Notes under the pieces: generated by a model
Seen by the model: the letters and a program-made list of their open reading frames with translations, nothing else
The model's database searches: none
What the model was told of the DNA's origin: nothing
Translations under genes and position numbers: made by a program
Shown: piece by piece, positions 17,194-25,599 of the stretch
Layout: each line of letters starts with the position of its first letter
How positions within the stretch are numbered: the stretch's first letter is position 1
NCBI GenBank assembly: GCA_013373625.1
Contig: JABXHM010000045.1
Span: forward strand, 1 to 40,094
Reading direction: 5' to 3'
DNA length: 40,094 nucleotides
Source: Alteromonadaceae bacterium
GTDB taxonomy: Bacteria; Pseudomonadota; Gammaproteobacteria; Enterobacterales; Alteromonadaceae

Positions 17194-19281
17194 ATGGCAG
17201 ACTTATCTCATTACAGAAACATTGGTATTTTCGCCCACGTAGACGCGGGTAAAACTACCACTACAGAACGTATTTTGAAACTTACCGGTAAAATCCATAA
17301 AACTGGTGAGGTACACGACGGTGAGTCAACGACTGACTTTATGGAACAAGAAGCAGAGCGTGGTATTACCATCCAGTCTGCGGCAACAACTTGTTTCTGG
17401 AAAGACCATCGCATGAACATCATCGATACTCCTGGACACGTTGACTTCACTGTTGAAGTTTACCGTTCATTGAAAGTACTCGATGGTGGTGTTGGTGTTT
17501 TCTGTGGTTCTGGTGGTGTTGAGCCACAATCAGAAACCAACTGGCGTTATGCTAACGAATCAGAAGTTGCACGTGTTATTTTCGTGAATAAACTGGACCG
17601 CATGGGTGCAGACTTCTATCGCGTTGTTGGTCAGGTCAAAAAAGTACTGGCGGCTAACCCGTTAGTCATGACTCTGCCAATCGGTATCGAAGACGACTTT
17701 AAAGGCGTTGTAGACGTACTGGAACAAAAAGCCTACATTTGGGATGACTCTGGTTTACCAGAGAACTACGAAGTAGTAGACATTCCTGAAGACATGGTTG
17801 AAAAAGCTGCTGAGTACCGTGAACAGCTGATCGAAACCGCTGTTGAAATGGATGACGATTTAATGATGTCTTACATGGATGGTGAAGAGCCTTCTATTGC
17901 TGATATCAAGCGTTGTATCCGTAAAGGTACCCGTGACCTGGCGTTCTTCCCGACTTTCTGTGGTTCTGCTTTCAAAAACAAAGGTATTCAGTTAGTACTG
18001 GATGCGGTTATTGATTACCTGCCATCTCCAACAGAAGTTGACCCACAGGATCTGACTGATCCTGAGACGGGTGAGCCGACTGGCGAAGTAGCAACAGTAT
18101 CGACTGACGAGCCATTCCGTGCCTTAGCATTTAAAATCATGGATGACCGTTTCGGTGCATTGACCTTTATCCGTGTTTACTCTGGTACGTTGAATAAGGG
18201 TGACACTATCCTTAACTCAGCAACCGGTAAAACTGAGCGTATCGGCCGCATGGTAGAAATGCATGCTGACGAACGTACCGAACTGACTTCAGCTCACGCT
18301 GGTGACATTCTTGCCATTGTTGGTATGAAAAACGTGCAAACTGGTCACACTCTGTGTGATCCTAAGCATGAGTGTACGCTTGAGCCAATGATCTTCCCTG
18401 AGCCGGTAATCTCTATCGCAGTTAAGCCTAAAGATAAAGGCGCAAACGAGAAGATGTCTCTTGCTATCGGTAAACTGGTTGCAGAAGATCCATCGTTCCA
18501 GGTTGAAACCGATGAAGATTCTGGTGAAACCATCCTGAAAGGTATGGGTGAACTTCACTTAGATATCAAAGTCGATATTCTGAAGCGTACTTACGGTGTT
18601 GAACTGGAAGTCGGTCAGCCACAGGTTGCTTATCGTGAAACTATTACTCAGGAAGTTGATGATAGCTACACGCACAAGAAACAGTCTGGTGGTTCTGGTC
18701 AGTTCGGTAAGATTGATTACCGCATCAAGCCAGGTGAAGTAAATTCAGGTTTCACTTTCACTTCGTCAGTTGTGGGCGGTAACGTACCTAAAGAATTCTT
18801 CCCGGCCATCGAGAAAGGCTTTAAGAGCATGATGGGTGAAGGTGTTCTGGCCGGTTATCCGGTACTGGATGTTGAAGTTGATCTGTATGACGGTGGTTTC
18901 CACGCCGTTGACTCATCAGCAGTCGCCTTCGAAATCGCTGCCCGCGGCGCTTTCCGTCAGTCTATCCCTAAAGCTGGTCCACAAATTCTTGAGCCAGTAA
19001 TGAAAGTTGACGTGTTCTCACCAGAAGACAACGTTGGTGATGTTATCGGTGACCTTAACCGTCGTCGCGGTATGATCAAAGATCAGGAAGCAGGCGCAAC
19101 AGGTGTTCGCATTAAAGCTGACGTTCCACTGTCAGAAATGTTCGGATACATTGGTCACCTGCGTACTATCACTTCTGGTCGTGGTCAGTTCTCTATGGAA
19201 TTCAGCCACTACACAGCATGTCCACAGAACGTTGCTGATAAAGTTATCGAAGAAGCGAAAGCGCGTAAAGCCGCTAAGTAA
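17194..19281 (+). CDS. Elongation factor G, stand-alone copy
   Basis: EF-G is the GTPase that moves tRNAs and mRNA through the ribosome and, with RRF, helps split it. The 695-aa protein has [12 protein letters not shown] (14-25), DTPGH (78-82), NKLD (132-135), and domains II-V ending with PLSEMFGY and a Lys/Ala tail. It is not in an rpsL-rpsG-fusA-tuf operon: rlmM lies upstream, and a terminator follows at once. It resembles the second EF-G annotated in Vibrio and Shewanella, so a canonical fusA probably exists elsewhere. Codon use is strongly biased (mostly GGT for Gly, CGT for Arg), unlike its neighbours, which points to high expression. Divergent stretches include [12 protein letters not shown] in domain IV. 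Confidence 0.95.
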   Translation: MADLSHYRNIGIFAHVDAGKTTTTERILKLTGKIHKTGEVHDGESTTDFMEQEAERGITIQSAATTCFWKDHRMNIIDTPGHVDFTVEVYRSLKVLDGGVGVFCGSGGVEPQSETNWRYANESEVARVIFVNKLDRMGADFYRVVGQVKKVLAANPLVMTLPIGIEDDFKGVVDVLEQKAYIWDDSGLPENYEVVDIPEDMVEKAAEYREQLIETAVEMDDDLMMSYMDGEEPSIADIKRCIRKGTRDLAFFPTFCGSAFKNKGIQLVLDAVIDYLPSPTEVDPQDLTDPETGEPTGEVATVSTDEPFRALAFKIMDDRFGALTFIRVYSGTLNKGDTILNSATGKTERIGRMVEMHADERTELTSAHAGDILAIVGMKNVQTGHTLCDPKHECTLEPMIFPEPVISIAVKPKDKGANEKMSLAIGKLVAEDPSFQVETDEDSGETILKGMGELHLDIKVDILKRTYGVELEVGQPQVAYRETITQEVDDSYTHKKQSGGSGQFGKIDYRIKPGEVNSGFTFTSSVVGGNVPKEFFPAIEKGFKSMMGEGVLAGYPVLDVEVDLYDGGFHAVDSSAVAFEIAARGAFRQSIPKAGPQILEPVMKVDVFSPEDNVGDVIGDLNRRRGMIKDQEAGATGVRIKADVPLSEMFGYIGHLRTITSGRGQFSMEFSHYTACPQNVADKVIEEAKARKAAK

Positions 19282-19308
19282 TTCGGTTCTTGCTGATAAC
19301 AGCCTATT

Positions 19309-19339
19309 AAAAAACCCGCCTTATGGCGGGTTTTTTTTT
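19309..19339 (+). terminator. Rho-independent terminator after the EF-G gene
   Basis: Stem aacccgcc (19313-19320) and ggcgggtt with a TTAT loop is followed by nine T residues (19331-19339). It starts 28 nt after the stop codon. An A run precedes the stem. Confidence 0.93.
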
Positions 19340-19374
19340 AAGGTAAATGTGAGTGTTGGCAACAACATCCTGCA

Positions 19375-19429
19375 TGACCCATTCGGTGACCCATTCGGTG
19401 ACCCATTCGGTGACCCATTCGGTGACCCA
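19375..19429. repeat. 12-bp tandem direct repeat, 4.6 copies
   Basis: The unit tgacccattcgg is repeated four times without change (19375-19422), followed by a partial fifth copy tgaccca (19423-19429). It lies between the EF-G terminator and the small membrane protein gene. The 12-bp length keeps any reading frame open: on the plus strand it would read as repeated Asp-Pro-Phe-Gly. No function is known. Confidence 0.9.
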
Positions 19430-19487
19430 GATCAATACCTCGCTGGTAGTTAGTATCTAGACTAGTTATACGTACAGGAGGTGTACT

Positions 19488-19796
19488 ATTGCTAATACAT
19501 TCAAGTCTGCGCAAACTATGCCGGTATCGCACCATTGCGATCGCAAATTGCTGTTGATACTTAAAATTATTATGTCAGTTGGTGTCAGCCTTATACTGAC
19601 AGGCGTTTACTGTCATATGTACAGCGAAACAATCGAAGCAATGGGCGTCACTGGCATAGTGATAAGTGCCTGTCTGGTGGCCATTGGTATGATTCTGTCG
19701 TTACCAACTAAAATGTATCTGACGTTTGTGCTGGTAAGGTATGAGCAGGAACATAAGACTGGTCAGGCTAACTCTCATAATGACCTCCCACAATAA
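19488..19796 (+). CDS. Small membrane protein, possible ATT start
   Basis: I do not recognise this protein. It has two likely membrane helices, around residues 31-48 and 54-72 from the ATT start, and a polar C-terminal tail. The first ATG in frame (19518) lacks a ribosome binding site. A very strong AGGAGG (19476-19481) lies 6 nt before an in-frame ATT at 19488, and the frame is open from there, giving a 102-aa product beginning (M)ANTFKSAQT. ATT starts are rare but known, for example in infC. If ATG is used the protein has 92 residues. An overlapping TTG at 19489 would give only a 22-aa peptide. Confidence 0.55.
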   Translation: MANTFKSAQTMPVSHHCDRKLLLILKIIMSVGVSLILTGVYCHMYSETIEAMGVTGIVISACLVAIGMILSLPTKMYLTFVLVRYEQEHKTGQANSHNDLPQ

Positions 19797-20096
19797 CCCC
19801 CGAATGATATCAGCCAGATGCGACAGTTGACTGCTATCAGTCCCTGCTAAATCTGAAGTGTCACTGCGGACGATATTTGCTTTCTTTACTGGCACTTCGG
19901 TTAAATATGTTCTAAACCTTTAGTCTACAACCGTCATTTTTACTTTTATCAGTTGGATTATAACTATGGGGTAACTATGACACCATACAGGCTGAGTTGC
20001 ACTCGTTCCGCTACCAGCAGCGGCGGCCAAATGTTACAAGGCAGTTAAAACATCGGAGTAAACCAGGCAGTTCAGGCGTTAAGTTGGAGAGGAGCT
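19797..20096. other. Non-coding stretch before the MetOD1 gene
   Basis: These 300 nt contain no convincing gene. A 23-codon frame at 19977-20048 lacks a good ribosome binding site. A short dyad GACTG-CTAT-CAGTC lies at 19829-19842. The last bases hold the ribosome binding site GGAGAGGAG of the next gene. The region probably carries its promoter, but I could not pick a clear pair of boxes. Confidence 0.5.
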
Positions 20097-20627
20097 ATGG
20101 GGCAGAGCAAAGATATAGAGTTTGTTGAGTTAAACGTAGATATCGACCAACAACGTTTTTATCAGCAATGCTTATTAGAGCTTAATGAGGTATTGCAAAG
20201 TATTTTAGGTAAAAACGAAAGCGCGGCTTTTATAAGCTTAGTGTCTGTGCGTATCGCGGAGTTTTTTATCAAGCAATACCACGAGCAGTCGGGGCAGCGA
20301 TATTTTTCCGTGACTCAATTGGCGAACTTGTTTGTTGATTTAAAGCGCCGGATTGGTGGTGACTTTTTTATAGAAGAAGTTGATTCGCAAAAAATTGTAC
20401 TGCGTAATAATCGATGCCCGTTTGGCGACAAAATTCTGGGTAATACTGCATTGTGTAATATGACTGCTGATGTGTTCGGCAAAATTGCGGTTGGTAGCAA
20501 CAATTACGCTGCAGTATCTGTCGATGAGGCTATTGCCCGGGGGGATCCCCAGTGTAAGGTCACTATTCTTTTACAGCCAGAAGAGCAACTACTTGACAAG
20601 TATAAAGAGTATTACAATGTCGAATGA
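20097..20627 (+). CDS. MetOD1-type cysteine-containing sensor protein
   Basis: This 176-aa soluble protein resembles the MetOD1 (methanogen output domain 1) family: a helical N-terminal part (about 17-85) and a C-terminal part with CPFG (107-110), LCNMTADVFGKI (119-130) and GDPQCKVTI (149-157). The three cysteines C107, C120 and C153 are in the conserved motifs and could bind a metal, cluster or small ligand. I recall the family from its motif pattern and cannot confirm it by search. The start has a strong GGAGAGGAG site. The stop overlaps the start of the diguanylate cyclase by 11 nt, so they are probably one sensory unit, with this protein as input. Confidence 0.75.
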   Translation: MGQSKDIEFVELNVDIDQQRFYQQCLLELNEVLQSILGKNESAAFISLVSVRIAEFFIKQYHEQSGQRYFSVTQLANLFVDLKRRIGGDFFIEEVDSQKIVLRNNRCPFGDKILGNTALCNMTADVFGKIAVGSNNYAAVSVDEAIARGDPQCKVTILLQPEEQLLDKYKEYYNVE

Positions 20628-21561
20628 CCTTGTACCGGAAATAGACAAACACATTAATAGTAAAACGGTATTGGCAAATATTAAGCATGCCGCGCTCATA
20701 GTCGATTTAGGCGGTGTTATTGCCCGCGTTAATCAACGTTTTGCGCAGGTAGATAACGATATTTGTGAAGGTCAGCGATTACAAGACCGTTTCAGTGAGC
20801 AGAGTGTTTTTGGCTCAGTGGCGAATGTGACCAAACATGCACTTGGCATGTCAGGCTTGCATCCCTGCCGAATTCAAAGTAAACACGGAGGTACGGAAAA
20901 TACGTTTCTGGCATTTTTTTCTTTGCTTCGCTCTCGTTTTACGCATAAACCAGTGGCGATTTTACTGCAGATCGACGACCGTAATGCACGTCTGGCAAAA
21001 AGTTTGGTGGAAACGCAGAAGCTCTCACAATTACATAACTCAGCGCTGCGAAAATTACATAGCGATGGCATTCATGATCCCCTTAGCGGCCTTAAAAACC
21101 GGCGTTTTATGGATAGCTTTTTGCAAATGCAATGTGACTTGGCAAGACGCCAGCTCCTCAACGGTGCCCTTGTTATTGTGGATATTGATCACTTTAAACG
21201 GGTTAACGACACGTTCGGCCATCAGGTTGGTGATCAGGTCATTGCTACGGTTGCGGATACCATCAGGCAACGCTTGCGTGAGAGCGATATCGCTTGCCGT
21301 TGGGGGGGCGAAGAGTTTGCTGTATTTCTACACAATGCTAAAGAGTACGAGGCGATAAGTATATGTGAGGAGCTGCGCCAACGTATCTATAGCCGACACA
21401 TCACTCACAATAACCATGATCTGTCTGTTACGGCGAGTTTCGGTGTAGCATTGCTTTCAGCTACCGATACGCCTCAGGCATTGTTCAGCCGTGCGGATGA
21501 GGCACTTTATGTAGCGAAAAAGCAAGGGCGTAATCAGGTATCAATGGCCATACAAGCCTGA
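20617..21561 (+). CDS. Diguanylate cyclase with PAS-like N-terminus
   Basis: This 314-aa protein makes c-di-GMP from two GTP. An N-terminal PAS-like segment (about 20-118) is followed by a short coiled coil (about 122-148) and a GGDEF domain (about 150-312). The domain has DPLSGLKNRRF, DIDHFKRVND, the catalytic GGEEF at 230-234, and an inhibitory I-site RxxD (RESD, 221-224) exactly five residues before it, so it looks active and product-inhibited. The ATG at 20617 overlaps the MetOD1 gene by 11 nt; a longer upstream reading into that gene is not supported. No membrane segments, so it is cytoplasmic. Confidence 0.93.
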   Translation: MSNDLVPEIDKHINSKTVLANIKHAALIVDLGGVIARVNQRFAQVDNDICEGQRLQDRFSEQSVFGSVANVTKHALGMSGLHPCRIQSKHGGTENTFLAFFSLLRSRFTHKPVAILLQIDDRNARLAKSLVETQKLSQLHNSALRKLHSDGIHDPLSGLKNRRFMDSFLQMQCDLARRQLLNGALVIVDIDHFKRVNDTFGHQVGDQVIATVADTIRQRLRESDIACRWGGEEFAVFLHNAKEYEAISICEELRQRIYSRHITHNNHDLSVTASFGVALLSATDTPQALFSRADEALYVAKKQGRNQVSMAIQA

Positions 21562-21574
21562 GTAAACGCAATAA

Positions 21575-22426
21575 TTAAAGTTGTACAATCTGGTAGCCTT
21601 TGCGCTGAAGTAAGTCCAGCACACTGTCGGCACCCGATAAGTGCATAGTACCTACCAACACGAATTCAGTGGTTGTATTGGCAAACATTGCTTCAATCAT
21701 CGGCAGCCATTGCAGGTTACGTTCAATCAGCAATGTCTGGTAGATGGTTGGAAAATCTGTGCGAAACTGACTGGCCTGGCGACTATACAGTTGTTGCATA
21801 TCACCACTTAGCCATAATGCCTTTAGCTCAGCAATAGAGTCTGGTAATTGTTGAACGTCTTCCAGTGCATACAGAATCATTTGATCTTCGTCTTTTCCGC
21901 CTAATTCAGCGATATACTCCAGTTGCTGTTGTGGCGACTCAAACCAGTCGAGTGTTTTTCCATCCATCATGGCTCGGAAAAAATAAAACTCATCCACCCC
22001 CTGGCTGGTGAGACCCATCTGGCGTAACTCCGTGATACTAAGAGTAATGCTCATCAGGGCTGGGGTATAATGAGCCATCTTTGCAATATCAAGATGGCGT
22101 TGGCTCAGATGCGTTGACAACGCGTTATAAGTGCTTTCAGACAAGGTATCTTTTAATTGAGTACCGTCCTGGTAAGTGAGTCGCTGCAGCATATCCTGTT
22201 GGAATTCTGTGCTGTTTAAGCCACCAATATCGGTTTCAAAAATCAGTTTATCAGCGTTGTTGTAGGCAGTTGCATAGGCCTCAGGTAACGGAAAATCAGC
22301 GGGGCTGAGTAAGTGCAAAGTACCACCGATATAAATACTGTGGTCATCTTTACTGACTTGCCAAACTGAAGCGCTGTGTGCACACGACGACAACATCCAC
22401 AGCAGCATAACGAGTTGCTTTAACAT
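21575..22426 (-). CDS. TraB/GumN family protein
   Basis: A 283-aa exported protein of the TraB/GumN (Tiki-like) family. The paired family motifs are present: GGTLHLL near 34-40 and VGTMHLSG near the C-terminus, each with a conserved His thought to form the active site; metalloprotease activity is known for animal Tiki, not shown for bacterial members. The N-terminus is a signal sequence; LSSC with Cys15 also fits a lipobox, while AHSA at 16-19 fits signal peptidase I, so lipidation is uncertain. It is convergent with the diguanylate cyclase gene, with 13 nt between the two stops. Confidence 0.9.
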   Translation of the reverse strand: MLKQLVMLLWMLSSCAHSASVWQVSKDDHSIYIGGTLHLLSPADFPLPEAYATAYNNADKLIFETDIGGLNSTEFQQDMLQRLTYQDGTQLKDTLSESTYNALSTHLSQRHLDIAKMAHYTPALMSITLSITELRQMGLTSQGVDEFYFFRAMMDGKTLDWFESPQQQLEYIAELGGKDEDQMILYALEDVQQLPDSIAELKALWLSGDMQQLYSRQASQFRTDFPTIYQTLLIERNLQWLPMIEAMFANTTTEFVLVGTMHLSGADSVLDLLQRKGYQIVQL

Positions 22427-22503
22427 TTAAAGGCTTTCCATGCTTAAAACATTCAATCTACCGCTTAAGTTACCGGTAAGCAATGTCATGCAGCTAAACT
22501 CTG

Positions 22504-22998
22504 TTAATGTTTCCACCAGTGATGTCGCCAGGCCGGTATGCCCAGTTTTTTTATCTCTTCATAGAGCTGATGTCTGTCGTTCTGATTTAAAAACTCACCG
22601 ATGGCAACGCTGGTGTCGCCTGATACTAATTTCACCTGCGGTAAATACCAATCCAGCGGGCTTTCTGCTAATTCCAGATGGGTGTCATCGCGCAGTAACG
22701 AGGTGACTTTTGACTGACGCTGGTGAGATTGAATATGAATATGTGATTTCTCGATGGCGATAGTTTCTTTGCGATAGGTTTGGTGACTTACCCGGTAAAG
22801 CAGGTAACACAGCAAGGCCACTTCTATACCGGCAAAGGGGAACACCAGCCAAATACCGAATAAAGCCCAGGCTGAGGCAATTGTTAACGCGACCGAAGCC
22901 ATTGCCAGCATTAGCCACTTATTATGGATCCAATCGGCGGAGCGGTTGGGTCGTAACTCAATCAGGCAATAATTAGCCTGATTTTTTACCTTAATCAT
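22504..22998 (-). CDS. DUF2244 membrane protein
   Basis: A 164-aa inner-membrane protein of the DUF2244 family. Two adjacent membrane helices (about 29-48 and 52-70) are followed by a soluble domain with RKETIAIEKSHIHIQ and SVAIGEFLNQNDR. The family has no known function and is often found near cytochrome oxidase genes, though not here. I chose the ATG at 22998 because family members begin close to the segment NYCLIELRPNRS; an ATG at 23046 would add 16 residues of poor likeness. Confidence 0.82.
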   Translation of the reverse strand: MIKVKNQANYCLIELRPNRSADWIHNKWLMLAMASVALTIASAWALFGIWLVFPFAGIEVALLCYLLYRVSHQTYRKETIAIEKSHIHIQSHQRQSKVTSLLRDDTHLELAESPLDWYLPQVKLVSGDTSVAIGEFLNQNDRHQLYEEIKKLGIPAWRHHWWKH

Positions 22999-23175
22999 GC
23001 TGCTGACCAACCTCAGGCATTTGCTGTCAGTATAGATACTGACCAACTAAAAAACACTAATTAAGTACAGATTAGATGAAGATGACGCAAGCTGTCAGGC
23101 AATTATCAACTTCCACTGGGATTTATGCGTAGTTTCTGGCAAAGTGCAGCCACTGTTTACTGAGTTGTTACGTTC

Positions 23176-24069
23176 GTGAAAAAGACCATTGCTGCACATC
23201 CGTGGTTAACCCTGTTAAGTTTTTTGTGGCTACTGTTAGTCATCAGTCACGTCGAGTTTCCGCAAATAGTGGTCGACTCCGGGGCGTTTTTGCTACTCGG
23301 AGTGGTCGGGGCCATTTTTGCCAACGCTACGGGGGCCGGCGGGGGAGTGGTATTTGTACCGTTTTTCCAACAGCTCGAATTTACACCGCAGATGTCTGTG
23401 GCAACCAGTTTTGCTATTCAGTGTTGTGGTATGACTGCCGGCGCACTGAGTTGGTTACAATACTACCGGTTTACCCAAACTGACGAGCCAGACTGGCAGC
23501 CTCTTATATCGGTTCTGAAAATAACCATTCCCGTTGGCTGGTTGGGTATCTGGTTAGTCCAGTTTGGTTTTGAGCAATGGTTGCCCGTAGTCAGTTTTAA
23601 CAGCTTTGCCAGCCAGTTACATCTGAGCTTCGGGGTGTTTTCTGTTTTTCTTGCTGTTGCAATTCTGGCCACTATGGGCCGGATGACTCATGTAGTGCAT
23701 ACCCAGCATTTAACCGGCAAGGATAAATCGGCTCTTACGCTGATAAGTTTGTTGGGAGGCATGGTAACGGCGTACCTGTCTGTGGGAATCGGTGAACTGG
23801 TGGCCGTCTATCTGATTATCCGGCGTTTCAATGTAACCATGTCAATTGGTGCAGCCGTGATACTGTCAGCTACTGCAGTGTGGGCAGGTTCAGTTCATCA
23901 TTTACTGGTTACCCATGCAATAAACTGGTCGGTAGTACTCTTCGCCGGAGCGGGAGCTGTGCTTGGCGGGCGTATAGCGCGCTATCTCGTACTGTTGTTT
24001 CCGGCTCGTCAAATCAAGCTATTCTTTGCAGTTTGGGTACTGATCCTGGGCATTCTAAGTATTATTTAG
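23176..24069 (+). CDS. TauE/SafE family sulfite/anion exporter-like protein
   Basis: A 297-aa membrane protein of the TauE/SafE family with about eight hydrophobic helices. The family motif in the first repeat, GAIFANATGAGGGVVFVPFF (about 45-64), and the second-repeat counterpart near LGGMVTAYLSVGIGELVAVY are visible. Members export sulfite, sulfoacetate or similar anions; the substrate here is not known. The start is GTG at 23176. It is a single gene, divergent from the DUF2244 gene. Confidence 0.9.
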   Translation: MKKTIAAHPWLTLLSFLWLLLVISHVEFPQIVVDSGAFLLLGVVGAIFANATGAGGGVVFVPFFQQLEFTPQMSVATSFAIQCCGMTAGALSWLQYYRFTQTDEPDWQPLISVLKITIPVGWLGIWLVQFGFEQWLPVVSFNSFASQLHLSFGVFSVFLAVAILATMGRMTHVVHTQHLTGKDKSALTLISLLGGMVTAYLSVGIGELVAVYLIIRRFNVTMSIGAAVILSATAVWAGSVHHLLVTHAINWSVVLFAGAGAVLGGRIARYLVLLFPARQIKLFFAVWVLILGILSII

Positions 24070-24222
24070 CGTTGTCAAAGTAATTGCCGGAACTCATAAA
24101 TAATTCAGGTTTTTGTCCCCGGGTGAAATTTATTCTTATACTTTAGTATAAAGCTTGTTGCTGTATTGCTTCGTCTGCTATGGTGAAATTGTGACCATTA
24201 ATTAGGCGAAAGGAAGCCACAA

Positions 24223-25542
24223 ATGCCATTTAATCCACAACCACAATATCTGGTGGACCAGCCAAAGTGGAGTAGAAATGCGGTTATCTATCAAGTAAAT
24301 ACTCGTCAGTTCAGCACCGAAGGCACATTTAAAGGCGTTACTAAAGGGTTGTCACACATTAGTGATTTGGGCGCCAAAATAGTGTGGCTTATGCCCATCC
24401 ATCCAATTGGCAAAAAACACCGTAAAGGTGAGTTGGGCAGCCCCTACTCAGTAAAGGACTTTCGCGCGATAAATCCAGAGTTCGGCGATGAACACAGCCT
24501 GAAAGCGCTGATCGATCAAGCACATGCCCTTGATCTTAAGGTTATCCTGGACTGGGTGCCAAACCACAGTGCCTGGGATAACGATTTGGTGACCACACAT
24601 CCTCACTGGTATGCCCGCGATTATAAGGGCGATTTTCGCCCTTCGCCCTGGTGGGACTGGAGCGATATTATCGAATTTGATTACAACGAGCCTGGCTTAC
24701 GCGAGTACATGATTGAAGCCATGTGCTATTGGATAAGTGAGTTTGACGTGGATGGTTTTCGTTGTGATGTGGCCGGTTATGTTCCTAACGACTTTTGGCA
24801 GCAGGCTAAAACCGCACTGGACAACGTTAAACCCGTATTTATGTTGGCAGAGTGGGAAAACCGTGATCTGCACGAACAGGCCTTTAATATGACGTACGCC
24901 TGGAGCTGGAACGAAGCGATGCACGAAATCGCCCAGGGTCGTGCGTCATTGGATCGGCTGCGTAAATACTATTCCTGGAATGAGCGCGCCTGGCCACGCA
25001 GAGCCTATCGTATGACATTTGTCAGTAATCACGATAAAAATGCCTGGGATGGTACCCAGCGAGAGCAGTTTGGTGACTGCCTTGAAGCGGCGATCGTGCT
25101 GTCAGTCACAGGGGAAGGAATGCCGCTTATCCATAACGGTCAAGAGGCCGGTGAAAGTAAACGGCTGGCGTTTTTTGAACGGGATCCCATCGAGTGGCAG
25201 GCAGACCATCCCATTGGCGAGCTATACAAATTATTAATCAGGTTAAAAGAGCGTATTCCGGCGTTATGGAATGGTGAGTACGGTGCTCGTATGATCCAGG
25301 TACCCAACAGTCAGCCAGAACAGGTATTTAGCTTTATTCGTGAGCTACAGGCTGCGAAAGTATTTGTAGTACTTAACTTGTCCTCTGCACCGGTTAAAGT
25401 CAACTTTTCAGAATCGCTGTATCAGGATGAATATATCGATGTGTTTGCCAGCCAGTGCGTTAAGCTCACAGATTCATTCACGCTCTGTCTGGGGCCGTGG
25501 CAATACCGGGTATATCTGTCGGCCAATTTCCCATTGTTCTGA
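24223..25542 (+). CDS. GH13 alpha-amylase family hydrolase
   Basis: A 439-aa cytoplasmic glycoside hydrolase of family GH13. The four conserved regions are visible: DWVPNH (110-115), GFRCDVA (178-184, nucleophile D182), LAEWE (208-212, acid/base E210) and FVSNHD (266-271, D271). A beta-rich C-terminal domain follows (about 350-439). There is no signal peptide, so it probably acts on internal alpha-glucans or on imported maltodextrins. Good ribosome binding site AAAGGA lies before the ATG. It is single; no other glycogen or maltose gene is near. Confidence 0.92.
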   Translation: MPFNPQPQYLVDQPKWSRNAVIYQVNTRQFSTEGTFKGVTKGLSHISDLGAKIVWLMPIHPIGKKHRKGELGSPYSVKDFRAINPEFGDEHSLKALIDQAHALDLKVILDWVPNHSAWDNDLVTTHPHWYARDYKGDFRPSPWWDWSDIIEFDYNEPGLREYMIEAMCYWISEFDVDGFRCDVAGYVPNDFWQQAKTALDNVKPVFMLAEWENRDLHEQAFNMTYAWSWNEAMHEIAQGRASLDRLRKYYSWNERAWPRRAYRMTFVSNHDKNAWDGTQREQFGDCLEAAIVLSVTGEGMPLIHNGQEAGESKRLAFFERDPIEWQADHPIGELYKLLIRLKERIPALWNGEYGARMIQVPNSQPEQVFSFIRELQAAKVFVVLNLSSAPVKVNFSESLYQDEYIDVFASQCVKLTDSFTLCLGPWQYRVYLSANFPLF

Positions 25543-25599
25543 CAGACGCATGCATAAAACTTTGGCATAATACGCTTTTTGCATAAACTCAGGGAAACC

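Noticed and set aside
19375..19429. CRISPR array or plasmid iterons
   Set aside because: Units are 12 bp and directly abutting with no spacers, far too short for CRISPR, and no replication gene or AT-rich origin is nearby.
19338..19535. 65-codon minus-strand frame with a Met-Gly-His-Arg repeat
   Set aside because: It arises from reading the 12-bp repeat backwards and runs into the EF-G terminator; no ribosome binding site.
19489..19557. 22-codon frame from TTG 19489
   Set aside because: It shares the strong ribosome binding site of the membrane protein but the peptide has no recognisable property; kept only as a possible competing start.
19977..20048. 23-codon frame before the MetOD1 gene
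   Set aside because: Weak start context and no distinctive sequence.
22440..22706. 88-codon plus-strand frame overlapping the DUF2244 gene
   Set aside because: Mostly antisense to a real family member; no signal or domain.
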